Assembly (NCBI GenBank): GCA_024687845.1 | Contig: JAILEL010000002.1 | Coordinates: 1-16,396, forward strand | Source of the DNA: Eubacterium sp. | Lineage (GTDB): Bacteria; Bacillota_A; Clostridia; Lachnospirales; Lachnospiraceae | Length of the DNA stretch: 16,396 bases | Direction: 5' to 3' | Shown here: piece by piece, positions 1-6,448 of the stretch | Numbering within the stretch: position 1 is the stretch's first letter | How the letters are laid out: every line of letters starts with the position of its first letter | Translations under genes and position numbers: made by a program | Notes under the pieces: generated by a model | The model's database searches: none | What the model saw: the letters and a program-made list of their open reading frames with translations, nothing else | What the model was told of the DNA's origin: nothing

Positions 1-75
1 AATAAGAAATACTCAAATGCAGAAATCTTATTATTTCAGCGGCTTATTAATGAGCTTATATATAAAGTGAATTAA
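1..75 (+). CDS. C-terminal tail of an unknown protein (partial)
   Basis: The frame is open from the first base and ends at TAA 73-75, giving 24 residues that finish in LINELIYKVN. The upstream part lies outside the window, so neither start nor family can be judged. The tail looks helical and is not recognisable. Its stop lies 75 bases before the toxin start and I see no terminator between them. A chance open frame of this length is possible. Confidence 0.3.
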   Translation, partial: NKKYSNAEILLFQRLINELIYKVN

Positions 76-149
76 GAAAATAAAAATATTTATTCTATTT
101 TTGAAACAGATGTAAAAAAATACGAAGCTGGGGGATTGAGGGCTTTGCT

Positions 150-254
150 ATGCTGACGATAGAAGGGTTAATAGCAGTTCTAAGTTTTGGAATTGCTTGT
201 TTTTCTCTTGGATACGCCATCGGACGTAAAGATAATAATATACCACAAAAATAA
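150..254 (+). CDS. Small holin-like toxin peptide (TxpA/Hol_Tox-like), 34 aa
   Basis: A 34-residue peptide starts MLTIEGLIAVLSFG, continues as one hydrophobic helix (about residues 4-23), and ends in a charged tail, RKDNNIPQK. A single membrane span with a short polar C-terminus is the pattern of Firmicute peptides annotated as putative holin-like toxins, the type I toxin group that includes TxpA. These act at the membrane. The start is supported by GAGGG at 138-142, seven bases before ATG; a stronger GGGGGA sits further up at 130-135. The stop codon lies inside the left arm of the transcript's terminator. A consensus promoter on the opposite strand faces the gene, as expected for control by an antisense RNA. 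Toxicity is inferred from family and layout. It is too short for ordinary ORF calling. Confidence 0.7.
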   Translation: MLTIEGLIAVLSFGIACFSLGYAIGRKDNNIPQK

Positions 255-366
255 CCGCCCTGACACCCAATCAATGCGGTTATTTTTATAACTAATAGAT
301 TGAAGGACTAACCGTCTATCGGTAGTCTCGACAGGAGATCAATAGTTGCAACTATTGGTCTCTTGT
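245..366 (-). ncRNA. Putative antisense antitoxin RNA (RatA-like), about 120 nt
   Basis: A - strand promoter at 374-401 would start an RNA near 366 that runs towards the toxin and ends at the shared terminator. Its span holds three stem-loops. The first is 335-362, a 13-bp stem with one G-U type pair and a 2-base loop. The second is 306-327, GACTAACCG against CGGTAGTC with one bulged A and a TCTAT loop. The third is the terminator stem 249-285. The 3' end would be complementary to the last codons and 3' UTR of the toxin mRNA, the TxpA/RatA arrangement. The middle hairpin resembles a sequence I associate with holin-like toxin loci in Clostridia. Strand and extent are inferred from the promoter and terminator. 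Confidence 0.6.
249..287. terminator. Bidirectional terminator shared by toxin mRNA and antisense RNA
   Basis: A perfect 10-bp stem (AAATAACCGC 249-258 with GCGGTTATTT 276-285) encloses a 17-base loop. A T-run follows on the + strand (283-287), and the left flank gives a T-run on the - strand. Both convergent transcripts could end here, so their 3' ends would overlap. It begins before the toxin's stop codon. Confidence 0.75.
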
Positions 367-373
367 TATTTAT

Positions 374-401
374 ATAATAACATTTTGAAAAGAAATGTCA
401 A
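374..401 (-). promoter_or_regulatory. Sigma-A type promoter for the antisense RNA
   Basis: On the - strand, TTGACA (401-396) is followed after 16 bases by TATTAT (379-374). This is among the best -35/-10 pairs in the window and points at the 3' end of the toxin gene. A start near 366-367 places the 335-362 hairpin at the very 5' end of the RNA. Confidence 0.65.
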
Positions 402-413
402 GCGTGTGCACAG

Positions 414-490
414 AAATAACCGTTTATCGATATCCTCAACAGAAGATCATTAATTCTTACTACATCACTACTGGTCTTTTGTTTTTTACA
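414..490. repeat. Degenerate second copy of the antitoxin-RNA segment
   Basis: This segment aligns with 305-370: TAACCGTCTATCGGTAGTC there against TAACCGTTTATCGATATCC here, then GACAGGAGATCA against AACAGAAGATCA, and both end with GGTCT plus a T-rich tract. The copies lie about 109 bases apart. The first hairpin has lost pairing in the second copy. The outer AAGATCA/TGGTCTT stem is kept, followed by a T-run (477-486) that could end + strand RNA. I find no toxin ORF and no consensus - strand promoter for this copy, so it may be a relic or an orphan RNA. Confidence 0.55.
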
Positions 491-944
491 CAATGTTGTT
501 TTTAGAATAAATAACGTCATTTTCTCCAGTTATTTCAGAACGGAGCTTTTCTTCAAGTTCATATAGTTCTTTGGCAGACCAGTGTGACTGTCTTTCAAGG
601 ATGAATACAATATCGTTCCAATAGCGAAGCAGATTTTTAAAGTATTTATATTGCGTCATTTCTCCGTAATAAGAGATATACAATTCATTATTTCGAGAAA
701 TAATTTTACTGCTTATTATTAAGCCTGCTTCTTTTATGCCATCCAGAGCATCATAGAGCTCAGCAAAAAGAACAGCATTATTTTCATTATCCAGGAATTC
801 ATCTGTTTTGACTGATAAAAGATGGAATGTAGTTTCATCAGTTTCATATGATCTTTCTGGAGAACTATATTCAATATTTAGACCTTTTCTAAGAGCTTCT
901 TTATAAGATAAATCAGGTCGGATTCCTTTTTGAGAGGTAAGCTG
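486..944 (-). pseudogene. 5'-truncated gene of unknown function
   Basis: A frame on the - strand is open from 944 to the stop at 486 and reads like protein throughout (152 codons). It has no ATG, GTG or TTG in its first part. The earliest in-frame candidate is TTG at 681-683, and the first ATG (MTQYKYFK) is later still. The 87 codons before the TTG keep normal composition (for example SYKEALRKG and LFAELYDALDGIKE), so the original gene probably began further upstream and was cut off. A stop codon at 945-947 and an inverted repeat at 942-968 mark the break. The C-terminal half is Lys/Glu-rich and helical (WSAKELYELEEKLRS). I do not recognise the family. A short protein from an internal start remains possible. 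Confidence 0.55.
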
Positions 945-968
945 TCAATGCACTTGCGCAATTGACAG
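942..968. repeat. Inverted repeat (hairpin) at the truncation point
   Basis: CTGTCAAT (942-949) pairs perfectly with ATTGACAG (961-968). The 11-base spacer can extend the stem by GC/GC after a one-base bulge. No long T-run follows on either strand, so this is not a typical intrinsic terminator. It lies between the cut end of the 486-944 gene and the end of the esterase gene, and may be a junction scar, a transcript-end hairpin, or the end of a small mobile element. Confidence 0.5.
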
Positions 969-1042
969 TTTGACGAGAAGCGTGACACCGTAGGTGCAAT
1001 GTTCGAAGCTTTGTACCCCTGCATTGATATCAAATCTCTCGA

Positions 1043-1933
1043 TCATCTCCAGTTCTCGAAGAATTCCAGAATGAGCTTATTCACACTGAAGCTGTTAAGC
1101 TCTTCAGTAGGCCATCCGTGCTTCCCATCCTTCACAACGACATTCCACACAATGTCTTTATCCGAGTCTGCTCCGTACTTGCAGATGATCGAACCGTTTC
1201 CTATCTCGCCTTCGGATTGCTTCTCGAGTCCGTTTGAAGAAGCCATATAATCAATGACGTCCTCAATAGCGGGATCAAGAGAAGTCTTTGCGGAACCATC
1301 GAAATTCTTCGGAACGGCTTCGTCGATCTCTCCGTAGACTGCAATCATTCCAACGTCGTTCTTTTCGGGACGCTTGTCCCAGAGTGTCTTACAAAGATCA
1401 CCGCTGACACTTGCGCAAGCAAGGAATGTATCCTGAGCTTCAAGCGCGAGTCTGAAGTTCATGAATCCACCGTTTGAGAAACCAGCGCAGAACACATGAT
1501 CCTCGTCGAGCGAGTACTCATCAACAAGATATTTTACGAGAGCTTTAATGAATCCGACATCGTTGTAATCAGTCTCGAGCCTTCCGTAGTTCCAGCTCTT
1601 ATAGTTTCTTCCGGCCTTCGCGTTGGCAGTTCCGCCAACATAGCAGACAGCGTAGCCCTTTGGCAGCGCATCATTGTCAAAATCGCTGGTGCGGCGGAAG
1701 TTTTCTGCTGTATCACCAGCTCCGTGAAGCATCACTATGAGCGGCGCGTTCTTACTCTCCTGGGGAAGACTGATGACAAAGTCGTGCTTTACATCTTCAA
1801 AAGTACAGTTATACTTGTTGTCCTTTTCAAGCTCCACATTTTCAAGTTTGGGACCCGATGACGAGCATCCCGTAAGGATGCAGGCAGCCGTTAGCCCAAT
1901 AAACATAAGCGTTAAATAAATTATCTTCTTCAT
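1043..1933 (-). CDS. Secreted lipoprotein esterase of the PHB depolymerase/LpqC type (alpha/beta hydrolase)
   Basis: The 296-residue protein begins with a lipoprotein signal peptide ending in the lipobox LTGC (Cys23), so it should be anchored to the outer face of the membrane. The mature part is an alpha/beta hydrolase. It has an HGAG oxyanion-hole motif at 70-73, the nucleophile elbow GFSNGG with Ser153, an acid candidate Asp204 in GEIDEAVP, and His272 in KHGWP. This combination fits the LpqC/PHB depolymerase group, which also includes feruloyl and acetylxylan esterases (CE1-like). In a plant-fibre degrader, removing ester groups from xylan would be a reasonable role, but the substrate is inferred. 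The start is supported by AAAGGGG a few bases before ATG. The gene is complete. I see no strong terminator after it, only the 942-968 hairpin about 75 bases on. Confidence 0.85.
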   Translation of the reverse strand: MKKIIYLTLMFIGLTAACILTGCSSSGPKLENVELEKDNKYNCTFEDVKHDFVISLPQESKNAPLIVMLHGAGDTAENFRRTSDFDNDALPKGYAVCYVGGTANAKAGRNYKSWNYGRLETDYNDVGFIKALVKYLVDEYSLDEDHVFCAGFSNGGFMNFRLALEAQDTFLACASVSGDLCKTLWDKRPEKNDVGMIAVYGEIDEAVPKNFDGSAKTSLDPAIEDVIDYMASSNGLEKQSEGEIGNGSIICKYGADSDKDIVWNVVVKDGKHGWPTEELNSFSVNKLILEFFENWR

Positions 1934-2084
1934 TTTTTCCCCTTTACATGAACGATACGTAGTTCCCTGTTATGAATTAATGGTAACATTATATAATATA
2001 TAAATGAACTCTCATGTAGTACAAAAAGAATAATATATTTTATACTGATAGTATGGGTTTTTGATTTATCTGTGTTTAAATGAG

Positions 2085-2093
2085 TGATATAAT
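2085..2093 (+). promoter_or_regulatory. Extended -10 promoter for the XRE regulator
   Basis: TGA directly before TATAAT (2088-2093) makes an extended -10 element, which can work without a good -35; only TTTATC lies at the right distance. It is 44 bases before the ATG of the regulator. Confidence 0.55.
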
Positions 2094-2136
2094 ATTATGT
2101 GAATCTGATTTATTTCACAGTATGTAAGGAGTCACT

Positions 2137-3207
2137 ATGAATATACAATTATCAGATAATATCCGGACATTCAGAAAAGAAAGAGGTCTTACGCAGGAAA
2201 AGCTGGCCGAGGTTCTGGGAGTTACGGTTGGTGCAGTATATAAATGGGAAGCCGGACTTTCAGTTCCGGAAATAACCACACTTGTAGAAATTGCAGATTT
2301 CTTTGATATATCTATAGATGTGCTGTTTGGATATGAAATGAAGGATAATCGCAAAGCGACTGTCCTGAAACGAATAATTAAATCACTTGGACAAAAAGAT
2401 ATGAACGGACTTGCTGAAGCTGAGAAAGCGCTTAAGAAATATCCGAATATATTTGATATTGTATACTGGAGTGGGATAATGTATATGACTTTCGGAATGG
2501 AGGGAAGTGACGGTAAGCTGATTAGAAGAGGAATAGAGTTGTTGGAATCTTCTAAGTTGCTGATGTCACAGAATACCAATCCCAGGATCAGCAGTCTTAG
2601 TATTACAGGCTCCATAGCTCAGGGCTATGTTAAGCTGGGAGAGAGTGAACGAGCCATCAAACTCCTCAAAGAGAATAACCCGAATGGAATATATGACAGC
2701 GTTATCGGCATAATACTTGCAAATTACGGCAAAAGAAGTAATGAGGCCGGAGAGGTTCTAACAGAGGCGCTGCTCGGAAATATGTCAAATATGATGAATA
2801 TTTCTATCGGTTTCATAAAGGTTTATCTGGACGAAAAAAGGTATGATAATATACGTGATATGACCGAATGGTCAATCGAATATTTCGGAGGACTTAAGAG
2901 AAGTGATAAGCCTTTCTATCTTGATAAGATTATAAGTGTGTTGTATGTATATAAAGCTTTTGCTGAATTGATGCTTGGAGATAATAATTCCTCAAATAAG
3001 AGTTTGAAGCAGGGGATAAAAACCGCTGAGGCGTTTGATGCAAATCCGGATTACAGTATGGATTCCATAAGATTTACCAATCCAAAGGGGTATACGGCAC
3101 ATGATGATCTCGGAACCACCGCAACAGAAGGGATAGAGGGAATAATTAAAGAAATAAATAACAGTGAATTGAAAGCTTTGTGGGATATAGTAAAATATAG
3201 TTTTTAA
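2137..3207 (+). CDS. XRE-family transcriptional regulator with C-terminal helical repeat region
   Basis: Residues 1 to about 65 form a Cro/C1-type helix-turn-helix (HTH_3): LSDNIRTFRKERGLTQEKLA, then VTVGAVYKWEAGLSVPEI as recognition helix and turn, then LVEIADFFDISIDVLFGYE. The remaining 290 residues are predicted helical with loosely repeated units such as LIRRGIELLESSKLL, YVKLGESERAIKLLKEN and AFAELMLGDNNSSNKSLKQG. This is the layout of XRE regulators with a TPR-like sensor domain, which often respond to a peptide or partner protein. The start is supported by TAAGGAG at 2126-2132, four bases before ATG. The gene is divergent from the esterase, with about 200 bases between them. Its target and ligand cannot be read from the sequence. 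Confidence 0.85.
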   Translation: MNIQLSDNIRTFRKERGLTQEKLAEVLGVTVGAVYKWEAGLSVPEITTLVEIADFFDISIDVLFGYEMKDNRKATVLKRIIKSLGQKDMNGLAEAEKALKKYPNIFDIVYWSGIMYMTFGMEGSDGKLIRRGIELLESSKLLMSQNTNPRISSLSITGSIAQGYVKLGESERAIKLLKENNPNGIYDSVIGIILANYGKRSNEAGEVLTEALLGNMSNMMNISIGFIKVYLDEKRYDNIRDMTEWSIEYFGGLKRSDKPFYLDKIISVLYVYKAFAELMLGDNNSSNKSLKQGIKTAEAFDANPDYSMDSIRFTNPKGYTAHDDLGTTATEGIEGIIKEINNSELKALWDIVKYSF

Positions 3208-3232
3208 AATCAAAAGGAAAATGATAAAATAA

Positions 3233-3403
3233 ATGAAGTATAATAATAAGATTATATTGAAAAATGGAAAAGAAGCTTTATTAAGAAAAGGAGATTTTAC
3301 TGATGGTCTGGCTGTCTTTGAAGAGTTTGGTCGGAACCCAAGAGGTTTTAATTCAAGAATAAGTGGATTTCAGGAATTGGTTTATATGTTATTGGAACTA
3401 TAG
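3233..3403 (+). pseudogene. GNAT acetyltransferase remnant with the middle deleted in frame
   Basis: A 56-residue ORF reads MKYNNKIILKNGKEALLRKG, DFTDGLAVFEEF, GRNPRGFNSRISGF and QELVYMLLEL. The first 30 residues resemble the N-terminus of a subgroup of GNAT acetyltransferases (strand, LKNGKE.LLR, then a D.....VF helix). The last 25 resemble the C-terminus of the same family (the YGF.E.GRNPRGF...GYQELVYM.LEL pattern). The roughly 100 or more residues between, including the acetyl-CoA binding loop, are absent, yet the frame stays open. It therefore looks like an in-frame internal deletion, and the product cannot be a working enzyme. The nearest SD-like sequence (AAAGGA, 3214-3219) is 13 bases from the ATG, which is poor. 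Family assignment is from memory of the pattern. Confidence 0.5.
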
Positions 3404-3452
3404 ATAGAGAAAATGTACTGAATCTAGTACAAGAATGAAAGGAAGGTATGTT

Positions 3453-4400
3453 ATGGGAAAACGAATAGCATTATGTATCAGTATAATGATTGCTTTTTTA
3501 ATCGCTACAGTTTCGGGGATTTCAATTCAGTCAAGAGCAGATGATAATACACCGCCAACTCCTAAAAATTTAAGACAGATTTCTGCTACTGATGATTCTG
3601 TTACTGTAACATGGGATGCTGTTGATAGCTGGAATGTTTATCAGGTAATATACAGTAAAACTGAGCTTTCAGATCCAGATTTTGGAACATCCTGGGAAGT
3701 ATTTAATGATGCAAATAATATTCAATATACTATTAAAAATTTAGAAAAAGATACAATATATTATTTATATGTAAGAGCAGTAAATGTTAAGTCTGCATAT
3801 CCTCGGTTCGGTATGGACTTTTTCGGAAGTGATTATTTAATGATCAAAATATGCGCGAAGGCTCCAGTTGACATTACTGATTTTACTGTCAAAATTCCAG
3901 AGCAAATAGTATATTCTGGAAAATCAATAACACCTTCCTTCACTCTTAAAGATGGTGGCTCTGTCTTAAAGAAAAATGTCGATTATACTGTTGAGTATAA
4001 GAATAATGTAAATGTCGGTAAAGCAACTATTGAAATTAACGGAATAGGTGATTACTCAGGTTCGATAATCAAGACATTTAATATTATTCCGAAAAAAGCA
4101 AGTTTGACGAAAGTTATTGCAGGAAATAAATCATTTAAAGCTACTTGGAAGCCTCAGAAGACTAAAATGAAGAAGTCATTTATTACAGGATATCAGCTTC
4201 AATATAGTACTACAAAAAACTTTGCAAAAGGAAATAAGACAGTAACTATAAATGTTCCTAAGTATTCCACAAAAACTAAAACTGTCAAAAAACTAATTAA
4301 AGGAAAGAAATATTATGTACGACTTCGTACTTATAAAACTGTAGGTGGAGAAAAGTATTATTCTGACTGGAGTTCAACTAAAACTGTGAAAATTAAATGA
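3453..4400 (+). CDS. Secreted protein with two fibronectin type III domains flanking an Ig-like (MBG-type) domain
   Basis: The start chosen is the ATG at 3453 (MGKRIALCISIM), because GGAAGG at 3441-3446 lies six bases before it. An in-frame ATG at 3435 would place that ribosome binding site inside the gene. The 315-residue product has a signal peptide (Lys/Arg start, hydrophobic core, cleavage near SRA, residue 29). An FN3 domain follows (about 33-130, TPKNLRQISATDDSVTVTWD). Next is a strand-rich domain of the MBG type (about 135-215, ending GDYSGSIIKTFNI). A second FN3 closes the protein (about 220-315, YYVRLRTYKTVGGEKYYSDW). There is no sortase motif, transmembrane tail or enzyme domain, so it is probably released or loosely wall-bound and mediates binding. 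The Lys-rich C-terminus is notable. Confidence 0.8.
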   Translation: MGKRIALCISIMIAFLIATVSGISIQSRADDNTPPTPKNLRQISATDDSVTVTWDAVDSWNVYQVIYSKTELSDPDFGTSWEVFNDANNIQYTIKNLEKDTIYYLYVRAVNVKSAYPRFGMDFFGSDYLMIKICAKAPVDITDFTVKIPEQIVYSGKSITPSFTLKDGGSVLKKNVDYTVEYKNNVNVGKATIEINGIGDYSGSIIKTFNIIPKKASLTKVIAGNKSFKATWKPQKTKMKKSFITGYQLQYSTTKNFAKGNKTVTINVPKYSTKTKTVKKLIKGKKYYVRLRTYKTVGGEKYYSDWSSTKTVKIK

Positions 4401-4411
4401 TGTAAATCCAT

Positions 4412-4442
4412 TTGAAATCACATACCAATATCCGAATATAAA
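4412..4442 (+). promoter_or_regulatory. Possible promoter of the Cys-motif/FN3 gene
   Basis: TTGAAA (4412-4417) and TATAAA (4437-4442) are 19 bases apart, longer than ideal. A start around 4449 would place the anti-SD strand of the leader at the very 5' end of the mRNA. Confidence 0.35.
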
Positions 4443-4451
4443 AAAACAGTT

Positions 4452-4554
4452 CCCCCTAAATTTCCATCGTTCATTCTGTGCAATAATAAGTACAACAAAG
4501 AAAGAGAGACCGGACGAAACCGGCTACGGAAATATAAGAAAGGAATTTAGGAGG
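4452..4554 (+). promoter_or_regulatory. Structured 5' leader that can pair with the ribosome binding site
   Basis: CCCCCTAAATTTCC (4452-4465) is complementary to GGAATTTAGGAGG (4542-4554). The pairing gives two G-C pairs, one mismatch, eight pairs, one bulged T and two G-C pairs. The right arm contains the whole AGGAGG site (4549-4554), eight bases before ATG 4563. If formed, the stem would hide the ribosome binding site. The 76 enclosed bases hold a small CCGG-ACGAAA-CCGG hairpin (4510-4523) and no reading frame of note. This suggests translational control by a thermometer, ligand or antisense partner. It does not match a riboswitch class I can recall. Confidence 0.5.
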
Positions 4555-4562
4555 ACAATACT

Positions 4563-5147
4563 ATGAAGAAAAGAATCGTATCATTATTATTAGCTATAAT
4601 TATTGCAACTGTAACATTTATGGGAGCTGCTGGATCTAAAGAAGCTCATGCTTGTGGAAATACATGTGCAAATGGACATTGTTGGGACAGTGGAGTTACA
4701 GCACCAGGACTCAGAGGAAAACTTCTTGGTACCAAGATCTATACATGCAAGAGATGTGGAAAGAAAGTTACCTGCACAAGTGCAGAGTTTAATGCAAAAT
4801 ATAACGGTGGAACATCAAACTTTAAGAAGACCGGAAAGACAAGTCTTACAAGCATCATTAAGTCAAAGGGTGCTCTTTCAATCAGATGGAGAAAAGGTAA
4901 GGACGTAACAGGTTATCAGATTCAGTACAGTCTTTACTCAGACTTCAGATCATTTAAGAACGTAAACGTAAACAACTGCCGCAAGACTACAACTAAGATT
5001 GCGGGTCTTAAATCAAACCAGATGTACTACATCAGAGTCCGTTCTTACAAAGTAGTAAACGGACAGGTTACATATTCAGACTGGTCTAAGACAGCAGCAG
5101 TTAAGACAAGAGCATTCGGATTTGCGAACTATAGCAACAAGAATTAA
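4563..5147 (+). CDS. Small secreted protein: Cys-rich zinc-ribbon-like motif plus one FN3 domain
   Basis: The 194-residue protein has a signal peptide with likely cleavage at AHA/C (residues 28-31). It then has a Cys-rich module with Cys31, 35, 40, 62, 65 and 71 and the pattern GHCWDSG...T.PG....G...YTCKRCGKK. This pattern is common as a repeat in secreted Lachnospiraceae and other Firmicute proteins (H.WD.G..T..A.C...G...YTC..CG) and probably binds a metal or forms disulfides. Residues about 92-183 form one FN3 domain, closely related to the last FN3 of the preceding gene (YYIRVRSYKVVNGQVTYSDW here, YYVRLRTYKTVGGEKYYSDW there), so the two may come from a duplicated domain. Codon use is more regular than in its neighbour, which hints at higher expression. 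A strong SD (AGGAGG) supports the start. There is no wall anchor. Confidence 0.8.
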   Translation: MKKRIVSLLLAIIIATVTFMGAAGSKEAHACGNTCANGHCWDSGVTAPGLRGKLLGTKIYTCKRCGKKVTCTSAEFNAKYNGGTSNFKKTGKTSLTSIIKSKGALSIRWRKGKDVTGYQIQYSLYSDFRSFKNVNVNNCRKTTTKIAGLKSNQMYYIRVRSYKVVNGQVTYSDWSKTAAVKTRAFGFANYSNKN

Positions 5148-5170
5148 TCTTCATATATAGTGTTTTCCAA

Positions 5171-5209
5171 AGAAGGAGGAAGAGTATATAAGCTCTTCTT
5201 CTTTTTTTT
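5171..5209 (+). terminator. Rho-independent terminator after the Cys-motif/FN3 gene
   Basis: AGGAAGAG (5177-5184) pairs with CTCTTCTT (5193-5200, one G-U pair) around an 8-base loop. A T-run follows at 5202-5209. It lies 24 bases after the stop codon. Confidence 0.75.
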
Positions 5210-5230
5210 GAGAACAATTTAAGGGGCTGT

Positions 5231-5288
5231 AAAAAAAAGCCGGAAGCAATGCAGGCATCGCTCCCGTTGAAAAACCTTGCGGCTTTTT
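5231..5288 (-). terminator. Terminator after the Abi_2 gene (possibly used from both sides)
   Basis: AAAAAGCCG (5234-5242) pairs with CGGCTTTTT (5280-5288). The interior contains a second hairpin, AGCAATGC/GCATCGCT, with one mismatch (5244-5261). On the - strand the outer stem is followed by an eight-base T-run, so it can end transcription of the gene stopping at 5332. It could also act on the + strand, where the T-run is five bases. The element is larger and more elaborate than most intrinsic terminators. Confidence 0.6.
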
Positions 5289-5331
5289 GTTCGTCAAAAA
5301 TATTGTACGATATTATTATACACAAATCAAG

Positions 5332-6288
5332 CTATTTTCTGTATTTATTACAAAAGAATTGTACTACCCTGGATGTAAAATGATAGCATTCACATAAAAC
5401 ATTGTTTTTTTCAAAATATTCTTTATGTTCAAGAATCCTTATGAAAAAGAAATCATTTAATGATTGAATACACTTTTGTTTTTTTTCTGAATCTTTGACG
5501 ACTTGCAGATATATAAATACAAGAACTACAAAATCATGAATAAGAGGGTTTGACATCCACTTGTTCCTGGTTTCTGGGGTTATGCCTTTTATTTTTGATA
5601 GTATAGTCATGATCTCTTTAGTCATGGAAAATGATATATTATAAGGTGTTCTTATAGAATTAAGCAGACAATTATTATGAGCTGCAGCGTTTCTAAGTAT
5701 CTTAACTGGAACTAGAAAACTAATATAGTCCGGCACGGAAGATGGGTAAGTATGGTAATATAATTGATATAGTTCTATAAAAGATCCTAAAGATAATACT
5801 TCCACTATTTCCCATATGGCATATTCATCTATTTTGTCATCTTCTTCTGCAATGTGACTCTGAATAAGATCTGTAAGAGTTGATTTTCCAATCTTGTCAT
5901 GAATCCCTTTGACTCGCATATAATCTTCGGATAAATATGTATTGACTGTGATGTATCCATCTTCGGAATAATTTGTTATTACATCATTTATGATACGAAT
6001 TTTTAAAGCGTGTTCTACTTCGGAAGACATAGTAATAATCATAGATTTTAATATATTATCAAGTTCATAAAGCTCCTTAATATATGCGAAATCCAGATTA
6101 ATATACTGACCTTTCTTATCAGTTCCTCTATATTTTTCGAAATTCTTTTCATAGGTTTTGAGTTTGAAGTAATAGCAATTATTTTTAAGATAGCGAGCTG
6201 CTTCTTGTTCAGAAACTATATCAAAACAAATCCCTTTTGATTTCATATCTTCAATTTGTTGCTCAATTGATAATTTTGTTTTCTTCAT
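5332..6288 (-). CDS. Abi_2 family (AbiD/AbiF-like) abortive-infection protein with HEPN motif
   Basis: The 318-residue protein matches the Abi_2 family as I know it. The N-terminus SIEQQIEDMKSKGI...EQEAARYLKNNCYYFKLK is the conserved start, and the C-terminal half carries R199-NAAA-H204-NN, an R-x4-H motif typical of HEPN ribonucleases. Members block phage growth, probably by cleaving RNA on infection. The start at 6288 (MKKTKLSIEQ) is chosen because AGGAG lies upstream at the right distance. Also, the 39 residues of a longer frame (to 6405) would run through a good promoter at 6319-6348 and resemble no family member. No antitoxin gene adjoins it. A GC-rich island with its own terminator begins about 160 bases away on the other strand and may be its RNA partner. 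Confidence 0.8.
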   Translation of the reverse strand: MKKTKLSIEQQIEDMKSKGICFDIVSEQEAARYLKNNCYYFKLKTYEKNFEKYRGTDKKGQYINLDFAYIKELYELDNILKSMIITMSSEVEHALKIRIINDVITNYSEDGYITVNTYLSEDYMRVKGIHDKIGKSTLTDLIQSHIAEEDDKIDEYAIWEIVEVLSLGSFIELYQLYYHTYPSSVPDYISFLVPVKILRNAAAHNNCLLNSIRTPYNISFSMTKEIMTILSKIKGITPETRNKWMSNPLIHDFVVLVFIYLQVVKDSEKKQKCIQSLNDFFFIRILEHKEYFEKNNVLCECYHFTSRVVQFFCNKYRK

Positions 6289-6318
6289 ATGATAGTCTCC
6301 TATGCTTGAATCAATAAA

Positions 6319-6348
6319 ATCATAGTACAAGATAAAGTCAAGTGTCAA
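6319..6348 (-). promoter_or_regulatory. Promoter of the Abi_2 gene
   Basis: On the - strand TTGACA (6348-6343) is followed after 18 bases by TATGAT (6324-6319). A start near 6312 gives a leader of about 25 bases carrying the AGGAG site, which supports the start codon at 6288. A second TTGACT overlaps the spacer. Confidence 0.6.
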
Positions 6349-6448
6349 CACGATAAAACGAAATTCAGCAACATAAAATATAAATATCCTCATAGTGTAT
6401 CGCATAGTGTTTTTTTTACTGTGTTTGGATAATCAATGTAGTGTTTTA

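Noticed and set aside
4452..4562. A cyclic di-GMP-I riboswitch, because GGACGAAACC resembles part of that motif
   Set aside because: The other conserved half (the GGCAAACC region and its stems) is missing, so only the anti-SD pairing is claimed.
5221..5290. An insertion-sequence end, because GGGGCTGT followed by an A-run looks like some IS termini
   Set aside because: No matching second end, target duplication or transposase is present; the stem with a - strand T-run is better explained as the terminator of the Abi_2 gene.
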